Below are positions 10,217 to 19,501 of a DNA stretch of 64,000 nt, one piece after another. Location: assembly GCF_014202115.1 (NCBI RefSeq), contig NZ_JACHFW010000001.1, forward strand, positions 434,001 through 498,000, read 5' to 3'. The position numbers and the translations under genes were made by a program. Under the pieces are notes generated by a model that saw only the letters and a program-made list of their open reading frames with translations, made no database searches and was not told where the DNA came from. Source of the DNA: Catenibacillus scindens. GTDB taxonomy: Bacteria; Bacillota; Clostridia; Lachnospirales; Lachnospiraceae. How positions within the stretch are numbered: position 1 is the first letter of the stretch; each line of letters begins with the position of its first letter.

Positions 10217-11500
10217 TTATTTTTCAACGGCTGCGTCTGTAACAAACTCAACCGCTTTCTGGGCTGCCAGATCATTCTTAATGTTTTCTTTCTCTGCGTC
10301 GCCCAGCAGTTCTTTCACTTTGTCTACTTCCATCTGATACATGGAAGCCATCTTTTCAATCTCTTTATCAAACTCTTCGTCAGAAACTTCAATGTTCTCA
10401 GCGGCGATCACTGCCTCAAGAACAAGACGGCTCTGGATATTTTTCAGTGCCTGAGGCTTTAACTGCTCTTTTAATGTCTCAGCGTTCATGCCTGTAAATT
10501 TGAAATACTGATCCATGGAAAGACCCTGGTAGCTCAGTCTCTGAGCGTACTCCTCAACCATATTGGCAGCCTGTGTGTCTACCATAGCGTCAGGGATATC
10601 CATTGTGGCGTTTTCAATGACTTTATCCATAACCTTCTGCTGTTTTTCAGCCTTAGCCTGGTTTTCTTTTCTCTCAGTGATATGTTTCTTCACATCTTCT
10701 TTGTATTCAGCCAGAGTATCAAACTCGGAAACATCCTGAGCGAACTCATCGTCGATCTCCGGATATTCTTTTGTCTTTACTTCATGGACATGGCAGGCAA
10801 ATACAGCTTCTTTTCCAGCCAGGTCTTTTGCGTGATAATCTTCAGGGAATGTTACATGTACTTCCACGTCGCTGTCCGCTGTAGCGCCAATGAGCTGATC
10901 CTCAAAACCGGGGATAAATGTGTTGGAGCCAAGGACAAGGGAATGGCCCTTATCGGAACCGCCGTCAAAGGCATTGCCATCAATAGTTCCGGCGTAATCA
11001 ATAACAACCGTATCGCCATTTTCAGCAGGACGGTCTACAGTGATCTCTCTGGAGTTCTGCTCCTGAGTCTTTTTGATCTCCGCGTCAACTTCCTCGTCAG
11101 TCACTTCGATCTGAGTTTTCTCAACTTCAATACCTTTATATTCGCCAAGAGTTACCTCCGGTTTTACAGCCACTTCGGCGGTAAAGATGAAGTCTTTGCC
11201 TTTTTCCATCTGTGTCACGTCGATGGCCGGTCTGGACACGATATCCAGCTTAGACTCCTCGGCAGCCTTCTCATAGGCTTCCGGCATTACATAATTTGCA
11301 GCCTCCTCATAAAAGATGGCCGGGCCGTACATTTTTTCAACCAGAACCTGGGGCACTTTGCCTTTTCTGAAACCAGGAATGGAAATCTGGCCTTTATTTT
11401 TATTGTAAGCTCTGGTGATGGCTTTTTCAAACTCATCAGCCGGAACGTCAATTGTCAGTTTGGCCATGTTCTTTTCTAACATTTCTACTTGTACACTCAT
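10217..11500 (-). CDS. tig: Trigger factor (ribosome-associated chaperone)
   Basis: Peptidyl-prolyl isomerase and chaperone that meets nascent chains at the ribosome exit. It has 427 residues: N-terminal ribosome-binding domain with the signature GFRKGKVPQ (about residues 43-51), the FKBP-like domain around [11 protein letters not shown], and the helical C-terminal chaperone domain. AAGGAGGATATAATC precedes ATG 11500. It is the first gene of the quality-control block and has its own strong promoter. Confidence 0.97.
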   Translation of the reverse strand: MSVQVEMLEKNMAKLTIDVPADEFEKAITRAYNKNKGQISIPGFRKGKVPQVLVEKMYGPAIFYEEAANYVMPEAYEKAAEESKLDIVSRPAIDVTQMEKGKDFIFTAEVAVKPEVTLGEYKGIEVEKTQIEVTDEEVDAEIKKTQEQNSREITVDRPAENGDTVVIDYAGTIDGNAFDGGSDKGHSLVLGSNTFIPGFEDQLIGATADSDVEVHVTFPEDYHAKDLAGKEAVFACHVHEVKTKEYPEIDDEFAQDVSEFDTLAEYKEDVKKHITERKENQAKAEKQQKVMDKVIENATMDIPDAMVDTQAANMVEEYAQRLSYQGLSMDQYFKFTGMNAETLKEQLKPQALKNIQSRLVLEAVIAAENIEVSDEEFDKEIEKMASMYQMEVDKVKELLGDAEKENIKNDLAAQKAVEFVTDAAVEK

Positions 11501-11568
11501 GATTATATCCTCCTTGATCTGGCGTAATGACTTATGCCAAGTATCCGTTTTTACGCACTCTAAACCCT

Positions 11569-11597
11569 ATTATATTATAGCCTTTCAAATATGTAAA
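11569..11597 (-). promoter_or_regulatory. Sigma-A promoter of tig
   Basis: On the minus strand, TTTACA (11597-11592) and TATAAT (11574-11569) are separated by 17 bases, about 70 bases before the tig start. Confidence 0.75.
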
Positions 11598-11620
11598 TAC
11601 ACAAATTGCTGATTTTTTGC

Positions 11621-11700
11621 AACTATTCAGCCGTGCGTCTGTATCAATAAAAAGCCACCGCAAGTTTACTTGCAGGAGGATTTTTATTGATACGGACATA
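11621..11700. repeat. Structured interspersed repeat, copy A
   Basis: Nested hairpin. Outer arms GTATCAATAAAAA (11641-11653) and TTTTTATTGATAC (11681-11693) are perfect. An inner hairpin GCAAGT-TT-ACTTGC spans 11660-11673. A related copy at 27551-27630 keeps the inner core and the leader ATTCAGCC but has different, still complementary, outer arms. The leader motif AACTATTCAGC recurs inverted at about 11773-11784. Confidence 0.7.
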
Positions 11701-11732
11701 TGGCGTTTAGCCATAATCGAGGATCAAAGCCG

Positions 11733-11900
11733 CTAATGCGGCGGTGAAGCGGCGAAGCCGCGTGATCCGAGATGCACGCTGAATAGTTCTAATACGTTCA
11801 CAACGCCAGATAATGAGCAAAGGCGCGGCGTAAGCCGCGTGAAAGCAGCGTCAGCTGCGGCTTTGCGAATGGCGCGGGCCCAACGATTGCTAACGTGGGG
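11733..11900. repeat. GC-rich run of short palindromes, no gene seen
   Basis: This part of the 410-base gap between tig and the EAL gene holds several small hairpins of the type GCCGC-n-GCGGC and GCGGC-n-GCCGC. No reading frame here has a convincing ribosome site or product. It looks like clustered extragenic palindromic repeats. Confidence 0.45.
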
Positions 11901-11914
11901 GCGTGGGTAAAATT

Positions 11915-14194
11915 TTATACAGATTCCAGCCATTTTTCAAAATCAGCCACGGGTACAGGCCTGCTGTAGTAATAACCCTGTCCGTAATCCGATTCCATTC
12001 CGGAAATAAAACTTTCATCTTCCTTAGTTTCTACGCCTTCCACCACGGTAGATATATGCAAAGCCCCGGCCAGATGTATAATATTGGTCATCAGGATCTC
12101 CACTTTTTTATTTTCAGGACCATTATAAGCCAAAAAACCGCGATCCAGTTTAACCTCGTCAATTTCCAGGCTTGCCAGGAGATTTAAAGACGAATATCCG
12201 GTTCCGAAATCGTCAAGAGAAATCTTAAAGCCCTTTTCATGGAGTATGGAAATATTTTTATTTAACTCCGGAATACTTTCTGCCGCCAGGCCCTCCAATA
12301 TTTCCAACACAATAGATTCTCTCGGTATATTATAACGTTCGGTAATTTTACAAAGCTTGTCAATATAATCCGACTGGTAAAACAGCCGTTTTGTCTGATT
12401 GACAGATACCTTCACAGGCGCGTAACCGGCATCCAGCCAACGGCGCATCTGGATACATACCTGCTCTACCATATACAAATCCAGCACCGCGCAAAATCCA
12501 TTCTTTTCAAACACAGGTATAAACTGATCCGGATAAATCATGGAACCATCCTTTGTGATCCAGCGCACCAGAGCTTCACCGGAATCAATTTTTCCCGTTC
12601 TCAAATTTTTTTTCGGTTGTAGAAACAGTTTAAATTCTCCCTCTTTAAGTGCCTGTTCCATATGGCTCTCAATAGATTTTTCAAAAAGATCGGCCTGATA
12701 AATATCTTCATCATAAAAAACAAGAGCGTTTCCTGTCTCCTCCCTGGCATGCTTTAAGGCAAACTCGGCATTATGAATAAGATGCTCTTCCATTGTCCCT
12801 GTACGTGAACCGTTTTGATCACCGGACTTCTGTTCCTGGTTTACTGCCGCACCGGCATAAAGATAAACCGGATAGTTTTTCTGAATACTTGACCCAAGGG
12901 TGCCGGCCTTTTCCATTATTTTCCCAATCCGCTCCCGGATTTCGGAAATATTTTGAGAGTGAATCAAAACATAAAACTCATCTGCCATATAACGGCAGCA
13001 GCACTCGCCCTCTTTGAGAGAATCCCGCAATACGTCGTAAAAACTGCGTAAAAGCTGGTCAGCGCCTTCCCTTCCGAAAATCTCGTTCATATACTGAAAA
13101 TGACGAATATTAAGCAAAACAACACTGTACTTGGAATCGGCATTGAGCAGTTCCCCTGCCTCCTCCCTGAATTTAGGCAGATTATAAGCGCCGGTCAACG
13201 GGTCATAATAGGCCAGCTCAAGCAATGTCTTGTGATTTTTTCTAAGAAAACGCGATCCGTATAATATAGAAACAATACTTAATACGATCACAACAACAAA
13301 GGTAAATACAACAATAACGAAACGGAAATACACCGGACTTTTAATTTCACTGGTTCGGTCTGTACATACAAGATACCATCCATTTTGATCTAAAGGCTCA
13401 AAATACAGCGGATATGTTTTACCATCTCTCCTGAAATTTGACGTAAACGCTCTTCCTTTGCTCATTTGCCTTTTAATTGCCGCCTTGTTTTCCTCTGAAA
13501 TATATGGCATATCAAAAATATTCTCCGTAGAATCCTTTATGATGCTATTCTCCGAAGACATAATGTACTCTCCCTTAGAATTAATCCAGTCGACATCCAT
13601 GGAAATCTGGGACAGTGTAGCGTTGTTTAAGATCTCTTCAAAAACTTCAAGACTTTTTACGCCAAGCAAAGCTCCAGTCACCACGTCGCCATCATACACC
13701 GGAACACAATAAGCAATCACCTGCTGTCCGAAAGATTCATCGCTGTACATTCTGGAAATGCGAACCTCCCCTTCCCAGGCTGCTTTAACAATCTCCTGCA
13801 CTTTGGGAGACTGCTCTTCTAATAAAAGATCCTGTCCCATATTTTTAGTCAGGCTGATGGTGATTTTATCCGTATCCTTTTCACAATAACCAAGACGCAA
13901 AAAAGCTCCCTGGGAGCCTGAACCATTATCTGTTCTGCCTTCCAGCGCTTCCAGCCAGTGATTCGATATAAATGCCGCCAGTGTTTCCAGTGATTCAAGG
14001 TCGGAATCATACTGGCGCTCCACATTGATTTTATATTCATTGACAAATGCCTGCATTTGAGCTGTATAAGAACTGCGCTCTGCAAGCACCATAAATAGTA
14101 TAGCGATACCTGAAAAAAACAGCAAAAGCAGGCTCAGCACTGCGGCAGTTACACGGATTTTCACAATATGATCCCTGAGTTTTTTCTCACTCAC
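11915..14194 (-). CDS. Membrane Cache-GGDEF-EAL protein, probable c-di-GMP phosphodiesterase
   Basis: A 759-residue signalling protein. Transmembrane helix at about 15-37, an extracellular double-Cache-like sensor region to about 290, a second helix at about 295-315, then GGDEF and EAL domains. The GGDEF motif is degenerate (RYMADEF, near residue 403), so cyclase activity is doubtful. The EAL domain keeps EALVRW (near 539), the LDDFGTGYSS loop, VKLDRGF and VVEGVET, so hydrolysis of c-di-GMP is likely. Start is GTG 14194 with GGAG about ten bases upstream. nth ends 36 bases before it, so the two are probably co-transcribed. Confidence 0.9.
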   Translation of the reverse strand: MSEKKLRDHIVKIRVTAAVLSLLLLFFSGIAILFMVLAERSSYTAQMQAFVNEYKINVERQYDSDLESLETLAAFISNHWLEALEGRTDNGSGSQGAFLRLGYCEKDTDKITISLTKNMGQDLLLEEQSPKVQEIVKAAWEGEVRISRMYSDESFGQQVIAYCVPVYDGDVVTGALLGVKSLEVFEEILNNATLSQISMDVDWINSKGEYIMSSENSIIKDSTENIFDMPYISEENKAAIKRQMSKGRAFTSNFRRDGKTYPLYFEPLDQNGWYLVCTDRTSEIKSPVYFRFVIVVFTFVVVIVLSIVSILYGSRFLRKNHKTLLELAYYDPLTGAYNLPKFREEAGELLNADSKYSVVLLNIRHFQYMNEIFGREGADQLLRSFYDVLRDSLKEGECCCRYMADEFYVLIHSQNISEIRERIGKIMEKAGTLGSSIQKNYPVYLYAGAAVNQEQKSGDQNGSRTGTMEEHLIHNAEFALKHAREETGNALVFYDEDIYQADLFEKSIESHMEQALKEGEFKLFLQPKKNLRTGKIDSGEALVRWITKDGSMIYPDQFIPVFEKNGFCAVLDLYMVEQVCIQMRRWLDAGYAPVKVSVNQTKRLFYQSDYIDKLCKITERYNIPRESIVLEILEGLAAESIPELNKNISILHEKGFKISLDDFGTGYSSLNLLASLEIDEVKLDRGFLAYNGPENKKVEILMTNIIHLAGALHISTVVEGVETKEDESFISGMESDYGQGYYYSRPVPVADFEKWLESV

Positions 14195-14230
14195 CTTTTA
14201 TCCACTCCATTTCACGCGGGGGCCGTCTCA

Positions 14231-14869
14231 CTAATCGACACCGTGTTTCTCACAGATATCTTCCAGGCAGCATTTACTGCAGAAGGGCTTTGTCCGGGCA
14301 GTACAGATGTCTCTGCCATGATACACAAGGCGATGGCAGAAATCATTGCCCTCCTCCGGGGGAATGATCTTCCAGAGAGCCATTTCCACCTTTTTGGGTT
14401 CCTTTATACCGTCCACAAGGCCCATTCGGTTGACCAGACGTATACAGTGGGTATCTGTGACAATGGCGGGCTTTCCAAAAACATCCCCCATGATCAGATT
14501 GGCGCTCTTGCGCCCCACCCCTGGAAGTTTTAAAAGGAGATCAAAGTCATCGGGGACTTTTCCCCCATACTCATCTCTTAAAATCTGCATACACTTGTGA
14601 ATATCCCTGGCCTTGCTCCTTCCAAGGCCGCATGGCCTGACAATGGCCTCGATCTCGTCCACATCACCGTCTGCCAGGGCATTGACATCCGGAAAATGTT
14701 TATACAGCTCTTCCACAACAATATTGACTCTTGCGTCTGTACACTGGGCTGCCAGGCGTACGCTGACAAGCAGCTTCCACGCCTGATCATAGTCCAAAGT
14801 ACATCCCGCGTCCGGATATTCTTTTTTTAACCGGTCTATAACTTCCAATGCCAATTCTTCTTTTGTCAT
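14231..14869 (-). CDS. nth: Endonuclease III (base-excision DNA glycosylase/AP lyase)
   Basis: Removes oxidised pyrimidines and cuts at abasic sites. It has 212 residues. The helix-hairpin-helix LPGVGRKSAN is followed by the catalytic-Asp stretch VTDTHCIRL. The C-terminal 4Fe-4S cysteines are present as CTARTKPFC-SK-C-CLEDI-C, so the first interval is seven residues rather than the six of E. coli Nth. ATG 14869 has GGAAAG upstream. Confidence 0.95.
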   Translation of the reverse strand: MTKEELALEVIDRLKKEYPDAGCTLDYDQAWKLLVSVRLAAQCTDARVNIVVEELYKHFPDVNALADGDVDEIEAIVRPCGLGRSKARDIHKCMQILRDEYGGKVPDDFDLLLKLPGVGRKSANLIMGDVFGKPAIVTDTHCIRLVNRMGLVDGIKEPKKVEMALWKIIPPEEGNDFCHRLVYHGRDICTARTKPFCSKCCLEDICEKHGVD

Positions 14870-14974
14870 TTAAAACTTTCCTTTCCTGATGGCTGAATTG
14901 TCACATCAAAAGACTCTTTGACTACTACATCATAACATAGACGGCTAAGGAATACAAATCCTTAAAAAATATCT

Positions 14975-15003
14975 TTGTAATAAGGAAAAATTTGCTTTAT
15001 ACT
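14975..15003 (+). promoter_or_regulatory. Promoter of the YitT/YczE-type gene
   Basis: TTGTAA at 14975-14980 and TATACT at 14998-15003 with a 17-base spacer. Confidence 0.6.
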
Positions 15004-15061
15004 ATAGGAAGCATCATAGAACTCCATCCCACAATATTAAATAAGAAAAGAGGCGTTTCCT

Positions 15062-15706
15062 TTGCACCAATCTAAACTGTTCCGCCGGATCATCATTTAT
15101 CTGGCCGGGATCATCATCCTTGCTTTCGGCATTACCCTGAACACTAAGACCGGTCTGGGCGTATCCCCCATTGTCTCTGTCGCCTACTGTATTTCTGTGC
15201 TGACAGGGATAAATTTTGGCACAATGACTTTCTTCTATTATGTTTTTCTTGTATTTTTACAGATCCTTCTGCTGCGAAAAGATTTTAAAGTATGGCAGCT
15301 TCTCCAGGTTGCCGCCAGTCTTTTCACAAGCGTGTTCATCGACCTGTTTGACCGCTTTCTGCCTATGGCGGACAACATTCCCCTGCGGATAGGCGCCCTT
15401 GTGTTTGCCATCATTTTCACAGGTCTTGGAGCTTCCATGACCGTCAGCATGAAGATCGTTCCCAACCCTGCCGACGGCTTTGCCAATGCTCTGGGTCAGA
15501 AGCTGAAGCGGGGCTTCGGCTTCGGAAAAAACGTGTTCGATCTTTCCTCCATCATCATTTCCCTGATCATCGGATGGATCGCCTGTGGAAGTCTTCTAGG
15601 CATCGGCATTGGTACTATCGTTGCCATGATCTTTACCGGCCGCGTAGTGGCATTCTGCCAGAGGAGGCTTAGAAAGTTTTACGAAAAAATTGTTCCCCAG
15701 GATTAA
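15062..15706 (+). CDS. YitT/YczE-type integral membrane protein
   Basis: A 214-residue membrane protein of the YczE/YyaS/YitT group, function unknown. It has about five or six hydrophobic helices; the first is at 9-29 (IIIYLAGIIILAFGITL), followed by the family-like stretch TKTGLGVSPI. A basic tail (CQRRLRKFYEKIV) suggests an inside C-terminus. The start is TTG 15062 with AGAGGCG upstream. It stands alone between nth and the convergent flavoprotein gene. The substrate cannot be inferred. Confidence 0.8.
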   Translation: MHQSKLFRRIIIYLAGIIILAFGITLNTKTGLGVSPIVSVAYCISVLTGINFGTMTFFYYVFLVFLQILLLRKDFKVWQLLQVAASLFTSVFIDLFDRFLPMADNIPLRIGALVFAIIFTGLGASMTVSMKIVPNPADGFANALGQKLKRGFGFGKNVFDLSSIIISLIIGWIACGSLLGIGIGTIVAMIFTGRVVAFCQRRLRKFYEKIVPQD

Positions 15707-15709
15707 AAA

Positions 15710-15747
15710 CAGAGCCCGCCCCCGGCCAAGACCGGGGACAGGCTCTG
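15710..15747 (-). terminator. Intrinsic terminator of the flavoprotein gene
   Basis: CAGAGCC (15710-15716) pairs with GGCTCTG (15741-15747), with an inner GC-rich stem. On the minus strand it is followed by TTTTTAA. Confidence 0.75.
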
Positions 15748-15755
15748 CTGCGTTA

Positions 15756-16721
15756 TCAGGATTTCCATTCTGTAGCGTAATTTTTGTAAGGTTCAAGAAG
15801 CTGAGCCTTATTGGGAATACTTCCCGGAGGCGCTGCCTGAGTTTTGATCTCCGTAGAATGCTCCAGCTTTCCAGCATAAAACAGTCTTGACCGTTTCTGC
15901 TCTTTCTCTGAGAATACCACTTTAATTTTTCCGTCCACAACAGACAGCTCACCGCGGATACCACATACCGGACATTCCACACCGGTGCCGTCATGAAGGA
16001 CTGTAAGCATATCACAGTGACATACCGGGCATGTTCCCTCAGCGTCACCCCGCCATTTTGTCCGTTCTTCCTCATTCTCAGCGGCAAGGGCTTCGGCAAT
16101 GTGGCGTCCTACAAGGCGCATTCTCTCCATCACAGGCTCATTGCCTACAACATGCTCATAAGCCATGGCGCCGTAATACTCATATGTATCAATAACGTCA
16201 ATACCCATAGACATAGTGATCTCAAACATGGTAGGCAGCATAAAGCTGAGCCAGTTCTTTGTCATAGCTCCGCCCACGGAAACCAGGGCACCCACACGTT
16301 TTTTAAGGGAACGCTCATCAGGCAGATCTTTAGGATCTTTTCCGGCGGCAAGACCTTCTTTTCTTGCCTCCAGACGAAAACTTACATCATGAGAGGGGCC
16401 AATACGGTCGCATACAGTTTTAAACTTGCCTGTGGGCGACATTTCATATGTGGGGGAAGCGACAATCAAAGCGTCGCATTCCATCAGTGCTTCATCCAGA
16501 ATAGCCATATCATCTTTGATCGGGCATCCGCCTTTGCCCCGCCCGGAAATCATACCTACAACACAGGAAATACATCCGGTACAGTCTTCAATTTTAAGAT
16601 CATCGGCGCGGATAAAACGCACATCATGACCGGCCTTCTCACATTCCATCAGGGCTGTCTTTACCATGACATCCGTGTTGGACATTTTTCGGCCAAACGC
16701 AATTCCTAAAACTTTTTTCAT
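15756..16721 (-). CDS. Flavodoxin-fold NAD(P)H-dependent oxidoreductase with zinc ribbon
   Basis: About 321 residues from ATG 16721, which has AGGAGG nine bases upstream; the in-frame ATG at 16775 lacks one. The N-terminal FMN-binding domain (MKKVLGIAFGRKMSNTD) has the iron-sulfur-flavoprotein signature CTGCISCVVG...GGCP near residues 48-70. A distinct C-terminal part has two CPVC pairs (CPVCHCD and CPVCGIRG, near 228-250), like a zinc ribbon or rubredoxin knuckle. The combination suggests an electron-transfer protein; the partner is unknown. It is transcribed alone. Confidence 0.8.
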   Translation of the reverse strand: MKKVLGIAFGRKMSNTDVMVKTALMECEKAGHDVRFIRADDLKIEDCTGCISCVVGMISGRGKGGCPIKDDMAILDEALMECDALIVASPTYEMSPTGKFKTVCDRIGPSHDVSFRLEARKEGLAAGKDPKDLPDERSLKKRVGALVSVGGAMTKNWLSFMLPTMFEITMSMGIDVIDTYEYYGAMAYEHVVGNEPVMERMRLVGRHIAEALAAENEEERTKWRGDAEGTCPVCHCDMLTVLHDGTGVECPVCGIRGELSVVDGKIKVVFSEKEQKRSRLFYAGKLEHSTEIKTQAAPPGSIPNKAQLLEPYKNYATEWKS

Positions 16722-16879
16722 CTGGAAATGCCTCCTTCTATTGATTATTATCACGCATGAATACTTGCTATTCACGCTGTTATTAACCCTTCTTCTCTTT
16801 TACTATTATTATTTTAAACGATTTATCCGGCGGTTTCAACACCTGTTTTGAAAATCTTGCTCCGGGCGTATCACACAAA

Positions 16880-16914
16880 ATCAGGGACAAAATCCGCAAA
16901 ATTTCGTCCCTGAT
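16880..16914 (-). terminator. Terminator of the sugar ABC importer operon
   Basis: Fourteen-base arms (16880-16893 and 16901-16914, one wobble pair) just after the permease stop, followed on the minus strand by TTTGTG. Confidence 0.65.
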
Positions 16915-16928
16915 CACAAGCCGAGCAA

Positions 16929-17894
16929 TTATGCTTTCGCAGGCGCTTTTTTAACTTTTGTCTGCTGATATGTATCATATCCGATAGATGCCAGCAGGAT
17001 AATACCTTTGACAATGTACTGAATATATGTACCCATACCGATCATCTGCATACCGTTGGTGAGGAAACCAAGGATCAGACATCCGACAATGGCGCCTTTT
17101 ACTTTGCCTTCACCGCCGATAAAGGAGATGCCACCGAGAACACAGGCTGTGATACAGTCAAATTCTACGCCAGGCCCGATGTTGGAACTGGCGGAACCGC
17201 CGCGGGATGTCAGCACAATAGCCGCAAGAGCGAACAGGGCTCCGGCAATACCAAAAACCATGACTTTGATCTTGTTTACATTGATACCGGCAAGTCTTGC
17301 GGTCTCAGCGTTTCCGCCGACAGCGTAGATGAAACGTCCGAAGCAGGTCTTTTCAAGCATTAAATGAATGACAACAGCTACAACAATAACGATGATTACA
17401 GGAACAGAAATAGGACCGACATATCCCTGTCCGATATTTATATAACTGTCCGGGAAACCATAAAATGATTTAGAACCGGACAATGTGTAGGAAATACCCT
17501 GGAATAATGTCATGGTCGCCAGGGTGACGATCATGGGATGTATTCGCAAAAGATTGGCCATAAAACCATTGAAGCATCCTAAAATAATACCGACAATCAG
17601 GCCAAGGATGATGGCTACAACTACCGGAAGGCCAAGATTCTGCATAAACATGGCGATACTGATACCGATAACCGCCATGGCCTGTCCAACGGAAAGGTCG
17701 GTACCACCGCTAATCATGACGAGGGCCACGCCGATGGCAGCGATAATGAAGTACGCATTCTGTGTACATACATTCATAATATTTCTAAAAGAACGGAAAT
17801 TTGGTGAAAAAATACAGAAGATGATCACCATTAAGATAAGTATGATCAGCATCATATTATCTTTAATTAATTTCTGGATCTTACTTTTTGTCAT
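16929..17894 (-). CDS. Sugar ABC transporter permease (RbsC type)
   Basis: Membrane subunit of a ribose/galactose/xylose-class importer. It has 321 residues and about eight to ten helices, with family stretches GGTDLSVGQAM, TLATMTLFQG and GGNAETARLAGI. It ends with a basic tail (QQTKVKKAPAKA). It is the last gene of the operon, 14 bases after the ATPase gene, and is followed by a terminator. Confidence 0.94.
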   Translation of the reverse strand: MTKSKIQKLIKDNMMLIILILMVIIFCIFSPNFRSFRNIMNVCTQNAYFIIAAIGVALVMISGGTDLSVGQAMAVIGISIAMFMQNLGLPVVVAIILGLIVGIILGCFNGFMANLLRIHPMIVTLATMTLFQGISYTLSGSKSFYGFPDSYINIGQGYVGPISVPVIIVIVVAVVIHLMLEKTCFGRFIYAVGGNAETARLAGINVNKIKVMVFGIAGALFALAAIVLTSRGGSASSNIGPGVEFDCITACVLGGISFIGGEGKVKGAIVGCLILGFLTNGMQMIGMGTYIQYIVKGIILLASIGYDTYQQTKVKKAPAKA

Positions 17895-17908
17895 TGTCCT
17901 TATCCTCC

Positions 17909-19387
17909 CTACTCATGAGACGCCAGATGCATAATGGCTTCCTGGCTGAATTCATCTTTTTTAAGTTCGCCGGTCAGCTTGCCTTCGCTGAGTACGATAA
18001 TGCGGTCCGACATTCCGAGAAGTTCTTCCATATCAGAGCTGACCATAATGATCGCTTTGCCTTCTTTGACAAGGTCGCTCATAAGATCATAAATTTCATG
18101 TCTCGCTCCGATATCAATACCTCTTGTAGGTTCGTCGAAAATAATAATCTCCGTATCTGCCGCAAGTACTTTCGCGAGAACAACTTTCTGCTGATTACCG
18201 CCGCTTAAATTCCGGACCTTCTGTTCCAGAGACGGGGTTTTAATATTGAGCATTTTCTCGTAATGCTCCGCCTGACGGCGGACTTTCTTTTTATCAATAA
18301 AACGTCCTGTTGTCAGTTTTCGTATATTGGAAATACTGATGTTCCACTCAATACTGCTGTTGAGAAAACAGCCCTGCATCTTACGGTCTTCCGGAATCAG
18401 ACCGATTCCCAGTTCAAGGGCTTCTTTGGGAGAATGGATATGGACTTCTTTTCCGTCAACATAAACCGTTCCGGCCAGTTTTTTATCTGCGCCGAAGATG
18501 ACTCTCATAAGCTCCGTACGCCCTGCACCCACAAGGCCGGACACACCCAGGATTTCCCCTTTTTTCAGTTCAAAGGAAACGTCGGTATTATGATATCCGC
18601 TGACATGTTCAACTTTCAGGGCAACCTCATCCCTGACACAGTCTCTCTTTGGATAAGAATCATTTAACTCACGGCCAACCATTAAAGTGATCAGCTCATC
18701 TCTGGTTGTCTTATCTGTGTCTACAGTAGTCACATAGGCGCCGTCTCTCATAATGGTCACCCGGTCCGTGATCTCAAAAAGTTCCTCCAGACGGTGGGAA
18801 ATATAAATAACGGTTTTGCCTTTAGCTTTTAAATTCCGGATAATTTCGTATAAATTATTAACCTCAGACATTGTAAGCTGAGCCGTAGGCTCATCCATAA
18901 CAATAATCTGGGCATCCTTGGAAATGGCCTTTGTGATCTCCACAAGCTGCTGCTGGGCTGTGGACAGTTCTTTGACATAGGCTCTCGGATTAATATTAAT
19001 ATGATATTTTTCAAAAAGCTCCTGTGTCACTGAAACCATTTCTTTTTTATTGACAAGTCCATGCATCTGTCTTCCCAGACAGATATTCTCAGCCACGGAC
19101 AATCCTCCGATCAGGTTATATTCCTGATAAATAACTTCTACACCGCAACCCCTGGAGATAGCCGGCGTCATATGATCATACTCATTTCCGCCAATCACAA
19201 TCTTTCCGCCGTCATTAGTAATCGCGCCGGACAGCACTTTAATCAATGTGGATTTCCCTGCGCCGTTCTCTCCTAAAAGCGCATGCACTTCGCCAGCTTT
19301 AAAATCCACACTCACGTTATCCAGCGCAACAACTCCAGGATACAATTTGGTAATATTTTTCATGCTTAATACAGTTTTTGACTCCAT
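17909..19387 (-). CDS. Sugar ABC transporter ATP-binding protein (RbsA/MglA type)
   Basis: Tandem ATPase of a CUT2-class sugar importer, about 492 residues from ATG 19387 (AAGGG eight bases upstream; an earlier in-frame ATG lies in the leader hairpin). N-terminal half: Walker A GENGAGKST, Walker B IIVMDEPTA. The C-terminal half has the usual GLVGAGRTE loop, signature LSGGNQQKV and IIFDEPTRGIDIGA. Both halves look normal for the family, unlike the paralogue at 20,759. The sugar cannot be named from sequence. Confidence 0.95.
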   Translation of the reverse strand: MESKTVLSMKNITKLYPGVVALDNVSVDFKAGEVHALLGENGAGKSTLIKVLSGAITNDGGKIVIGGNEYDHMTPAISRGCGVEVIYQEYNLIGGLSVAENICLGRQMHGLVNKKEMVSVTQELFEKYHININPRAYVKELSTAQQQLVEITKAISKDAQIIVMDEPTAQLTMSEVNNLYEIIRNLKAKGKTVIYISHRLEELFEITDRVTIMRDGAYVTTVDTDKTTRDELITLMVGRELNDSYPKRDCVRDEVALKVEHVSGYHNTDVSFELKKGEILGVSGLVGAGRTELMRVIFGADKKLAGTVYVDGKEVHIHSPKEALELGIGLIPEDRKMQGCFLNSSIEWNISISNIRKLTTGRFIDKKKVRRQAEHYEKMLNIKTPSLEQKVRNLSGGNQQKVVLAKVLAADTEIIIFDEPTRGIDIGARHEIYDLMSDLVKEGKAIIMVSSDMEELLGMSDRIIVLSEGKLTGELKKDEFSQEAIMHLASHE

Positions 19388-19446
19388 GCCTGCACCCTTC
19401 CCAGAATTTAATCTTATTGCAGATGTCATAACTCTTGAATCCAAAT

Positions 19447-19474
19447 CCCCTGCCTGCATTTATACAGACAGGGG
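19447..19474 (-). promoter_or_regulatory. Intercistronic hairpin between binding-protein and ATPase genes
   Basis: CCCCTGTCTG and CAGGCAGGGG form a ten-base stem (one wobble) after the binding-protein stop. There is no T run, so it is more likely an mRNA-stabilising or partial attenuator element that keeps the binding protein in excess. Confidence 0.5.
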
Positions 19475-19501
19475 AAACTTTTGATCAATGTCAGACATTA
19501 T

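Noticed and set aside
10682-11479. 265-codon plus-strand frame opposite tig
   Set aside because: It lies fully inside the trigger factor gene, has no recognisable product, and no ribosome site.
11500-11915. A tRNA or stable RNA gene in the tig gap
   Set aside because: No cloverleaf with the conserved GTTC-A-A loop or CCA end could be built; the hairpins match repeat elements instead.
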